In this document: positions 5,968 through 7,032 of the stretch, in pieces
Numbering within the stretch: the stretch's first letter is position 1
Layout of the letters: every line of letters starts with the position of its first letter
Assembly (NCBI GenBank): GCA_007129985.1
Contig: SKUL01000120.1
Coordinates: 1 to 7,032 of the forward strand
Source of the DNA: Flavobacteriales bacterium
GTDB taxonomy: Bacteria > Bacteroidota > Bacteroidia > Flavobacteriales_D > SKUL01
Reading direction: 5' to 3'
Length of the DNA: 7,032 bases
The notes under the pieces: generated by a model
Told to the model about the DNA's origin: nothing
What the model saw: the letters and a program-made list of their open reading frames with translations, nothing else
The model's database searches: none
Position numbers and translations under genes: made by a program

Positions 5968-6732
5968 ATGAAGCGTAGATTGCTGTGGTTTTTTGGTGAG
6001 TTTTTCGTAGTAGTATCGGGGGTTTTGGTCGCCTTTCTTCTCAACGGTTGGTGGCTGAGTATCAAGGAGTCGGAGCGAGAGCGGATTTATCTTAAACAGA
6101 TTCACGACGACCTTAAGTCGGTGATTGAAAATGTGACCATTGTATCAGATGAACAGCAGAGTGCCACCCACGCTACTGCACAGCTTTCGGCAACGGCCTA
6201 CATGGCAAATCCGCCCGTGGTAAAGGAAGTCGAAAAAATGATTATCAGGTCTTTGCGCTTTGCGCCGGCCTTTCAGATTGCTGCTTCTTTGTCTTCTATG
6301 GTAAGTACAGGAGAGCTGGCTCTTATCAAGAACGACAGTCTGCGTATGGAATTGGGTGAGCTGGTTTCTCACCTAAGTGAATACAACAGCAGCAACAACC
6401 ATATGGCCTTTTCGTGGCTGGTACCGGGAATTGATAAAATGCTCAACGATATCAACTTTTCGGATTTGCGGTTTCAGTTATTGTCTGAGGAGGATTTGGC
6501 TTACCTCGCATCAGATACCTTGAGTGGTTTTCCGCCGGTTGATAACCTAAAACTACCGGAGCCCGTGGATGTGTATGCTTTGTTCAATGATGCCCGGTTT
6601 CGCGCTGATCTGATTGTACTTCATGTAGCTCAGCATAATCTTAATGCTTTGCATAAGAGTATTTTGGAGAAGGTTGAGTCTGCTAAGTTGAGACTGGAGA
6701 CTGAAATGAAGAGAAAGGGAGTAGCGTTTTGA
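5968..6732 (+). CDS. DUF6090-like single-pass membrane protein
   Basis: From ATG at 5968 the protein has 254 residues: MKRRLLWFFGEFFVVVSGVLVAFLLNGWW gives a basic N-terminus and one transmembrane helix at about 8-30. Then follows SIKESERERIYLKQIHDDLKSVIENV, a charged helix typical of the DUF6090 family in Bacteroidota (GE-[hydrophobic]-IGILIAL-NxW, then YL-x2-I-x2-DL). The rest is mostly helical and charged, ends in a coiled-coil-like KSILEKVESAKLRLETEMKRK, and probably faces the periplasm or the cytoplasm depending on topology. Function is unknown for the family. An in-frame GTG at 5932 would add 12 residues, but the ATG gives a better N-terminus for a membrane protein. The gene stands alone, with a divergent hydrolase upstream and a terminator downstream. 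Confidence 0.8.
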   Translation: MKRRLLWFFGEFFVVVSGVLVAFLLNGWWLSIKESERERIYLKQIHDDLKSVIENVTIVSDEQQSATHATAQLSATAYMANPPVVKEVEKMIIRSLRFAPAFQIAASLSSMVSTGELALIKNDSLRMELGELVSHLSEYNSSNNHMAFSWLVPGIDKMLNDINFSDLRFQLLSEEDLAYLASDTLSGFPPVDNLKLPEPVDVYALFNDARFRADLIVLHVAQHNLNALHKSILEKVESAKLRLETEMKRKGVAF

Positions 6733-6760
6733 TGTTTGGGGGCGGCTTCCCACTATCGTC

Positions 6761-6785
6761 CTCATTTGCAACCAGGACAAATGAG
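6761..6785. repeat. Inverted repeat, 8-bp perfect arms, downstream of the DUF6090-like gene
   Basis: CTCATTTG and CAAATGAG are perfect inverted arms with a 9-nt loop. The hairpin sits 28 bp after the stop codon and two bases before the terminator stem. It has no T-run of its own. It may stabilise the 3' end of the transcript. Confidence 0.4.
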
Positions 6786-6787
6786 TT

Positions 6788-6810
6788 GGCCGTTTGTAAC
6801 GGCCTTTATT
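6788..6810 (+). terminator. Intrinsic terminator of the DUF6090-like gene
   Basis: GGCCGTT-TGT-AACGGCC is a perfect 7-bp, GC-rich stem with a 3-nt loop, followed directly by TTTATT on the plus strand. It begins 56 bp after the stop at 6732. The other strand lacks a T-rich tail, so it works in one direction. The rest of the 6733-6940 gap shows no credible gene; short readings on either strand have no family-like content. Confidence 0.75.
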
Positions 6811-6940
6811 CCCAATCAAAGCCCTCATCTTCACTTCACAAGATAAATTCCCAATTGGCGCATCGTCTAATCGGCTCATCACCCTATCACCCATTTCCCA
6901 CCCCGTTCAGCCCAACAAGTTAAAAAACAAGCTCAAAAAC

Positions 6941-6970
6941 TTGCATATTTGAAAACTTTGTTTACCTTCA
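6941..6970 (+). promoter_or_regulatory. Probable promoter for the gene at the right edge
   Basis: TTG at 6941-6943 and TACCTTCA at 6963-6970 are separated by 19 bp, the spacing expected between the -33 (TTG) and -7 (TAnnTTTG) elements of the Bacteroidota housekeeping sigma factor. The -7 box keeps the TA and TT but ends CA instead of TG. Transcription would begin about 10-20 bp before the candidate start codons at 6990 and 6997. Confidence 0.45.
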
Positions 6971-6989
6971 TACCCACCAACTACACCCA

Positions 6990-7032
6990 ATGAGCCATGA
7001 ACAACAATATACAAGCTACGGGCTACGGGCTA
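6990..7032 (+). CDS. Start of an unidentified gene with a heptapeptide-repeat N-terminus (partial)
   Basis: Two ATGs, at 6990 and 6997, follow the probable promoter, and both stay open to the window edge. The first reads MSHEQQYTSYGLRA, the second MNNNIQATGYGL. They are seven bases apart, and because the repeat that follows has a 7-bp period, both frames enter the same peptide pattern (ATGYGLR, cyclically). I cannot tell which is used. Repeats of this sort occur near the N-terminus of some small four-helix-bundle proteins annotated in Bacteroidota, which is a recollection and not a match I could test. Fewer than 15 residues are visible, so no function is assigned, and the stretch could also be a non-coding repeat leader. 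Confidence 0.35.
   Translation, partial: MSHEQQYTSYGLRA
7015..7032 (+). repeat. Heptanucleotide tandem repeat (GCTACGG), truncated by window edge
   Basis: Two full copies of GCTACGG (7015-7021, 7022-7028) and four bases of a third are seen before the window ends. The total copy number is unknown. A 7-bp unit is not a multiple of three, so gain or loss of a copy would change the reading frame of anything downstream while keeping the encoded repeat peptide the same. Confidence 0.7.

Noticed and set aside
6851..6858. CCAATTGG palindrome
   Set aside because: An 8-bp palindrome is expected by chance in this length of sequence and has no informative position.
6553..6894. 113-codon minus-strand reading frame
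   Set aside because: It crosses the terminator and the 3' end of the DUF6090-like gene on the opposite strand, with no recognisable protein content.
6729..6923. 64-codon plus-strand frame beginning with TTG at the DUF6090-like stop
   Set aside because: It runs through both hairpins of the terminator region and is rich in Ser/Pro, typical of non-coding sequence.

Overview
The window looks like chromosomal DNA from a member of the Bacteroidota, most likely the Flavobacteriia/Flavobacteriales. The basis is the gene families rather than a match to a known genome: a PorT-type outer-membrane barrel protein, a DUF6090-like membrane protein, a serine hydrolase with a type IX secretion (T9SS)-like C-terminal tail, TAnnTTTG-style -7 promoter boxes and almost no Shine-Dalgarno sequences. 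Base composition looks even across the window, and I see no mobile element, CRISPR array, tRNA or rRNA.

Positions 1-1110 hold the most coherent system, read right to left on the minus strand. An Rrf2-family regulator with three clustered cysteines (NsrR-like) is followed by a small three-helix membrane protein. That protein is coupled by an ATGA start/stop overlap to a group III truncated haemoglobin, which runs off the left edge. Two near-identical 14-bp sites, GGATA-N4-TGTCC, lie one before the regulator and one before the small-protein/globin pair. This is what an autoregulated, nitric-oxide-responsive detoxification module would look like. The three-helix protein is the part without a known role.

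At 1113-1682 a 5-formyltetrahydrofolate cyclo-ligase gene runs divergently from the regulator, and its presumed promoter region includes one of the two sites. It meets the next gene tail to tail, with both stop codons inside one TTAA.

Positions 1679-5828 are four minus-strand genes separated by 75-101 bp, probably separate transcription units: an unrecognised exported, probably outer-membrane protein; a pirin-family cupin protein with all four metal ligands; a PorT-like outer-membrane beta-barrel protein; and a secreted class-C-type serine hydrolase.

At 5968-6732 a DUF6090-like single-pass membrane protein is read on the plus strand and is followed by a good intrinsic terminator. The last 90 bases hold a probable promoter and the start of a new plus-strand gene whose N-terminus is built on a heptanucleotide tandem repeat (GCTACGG). 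The repeat is cut by the window edge.
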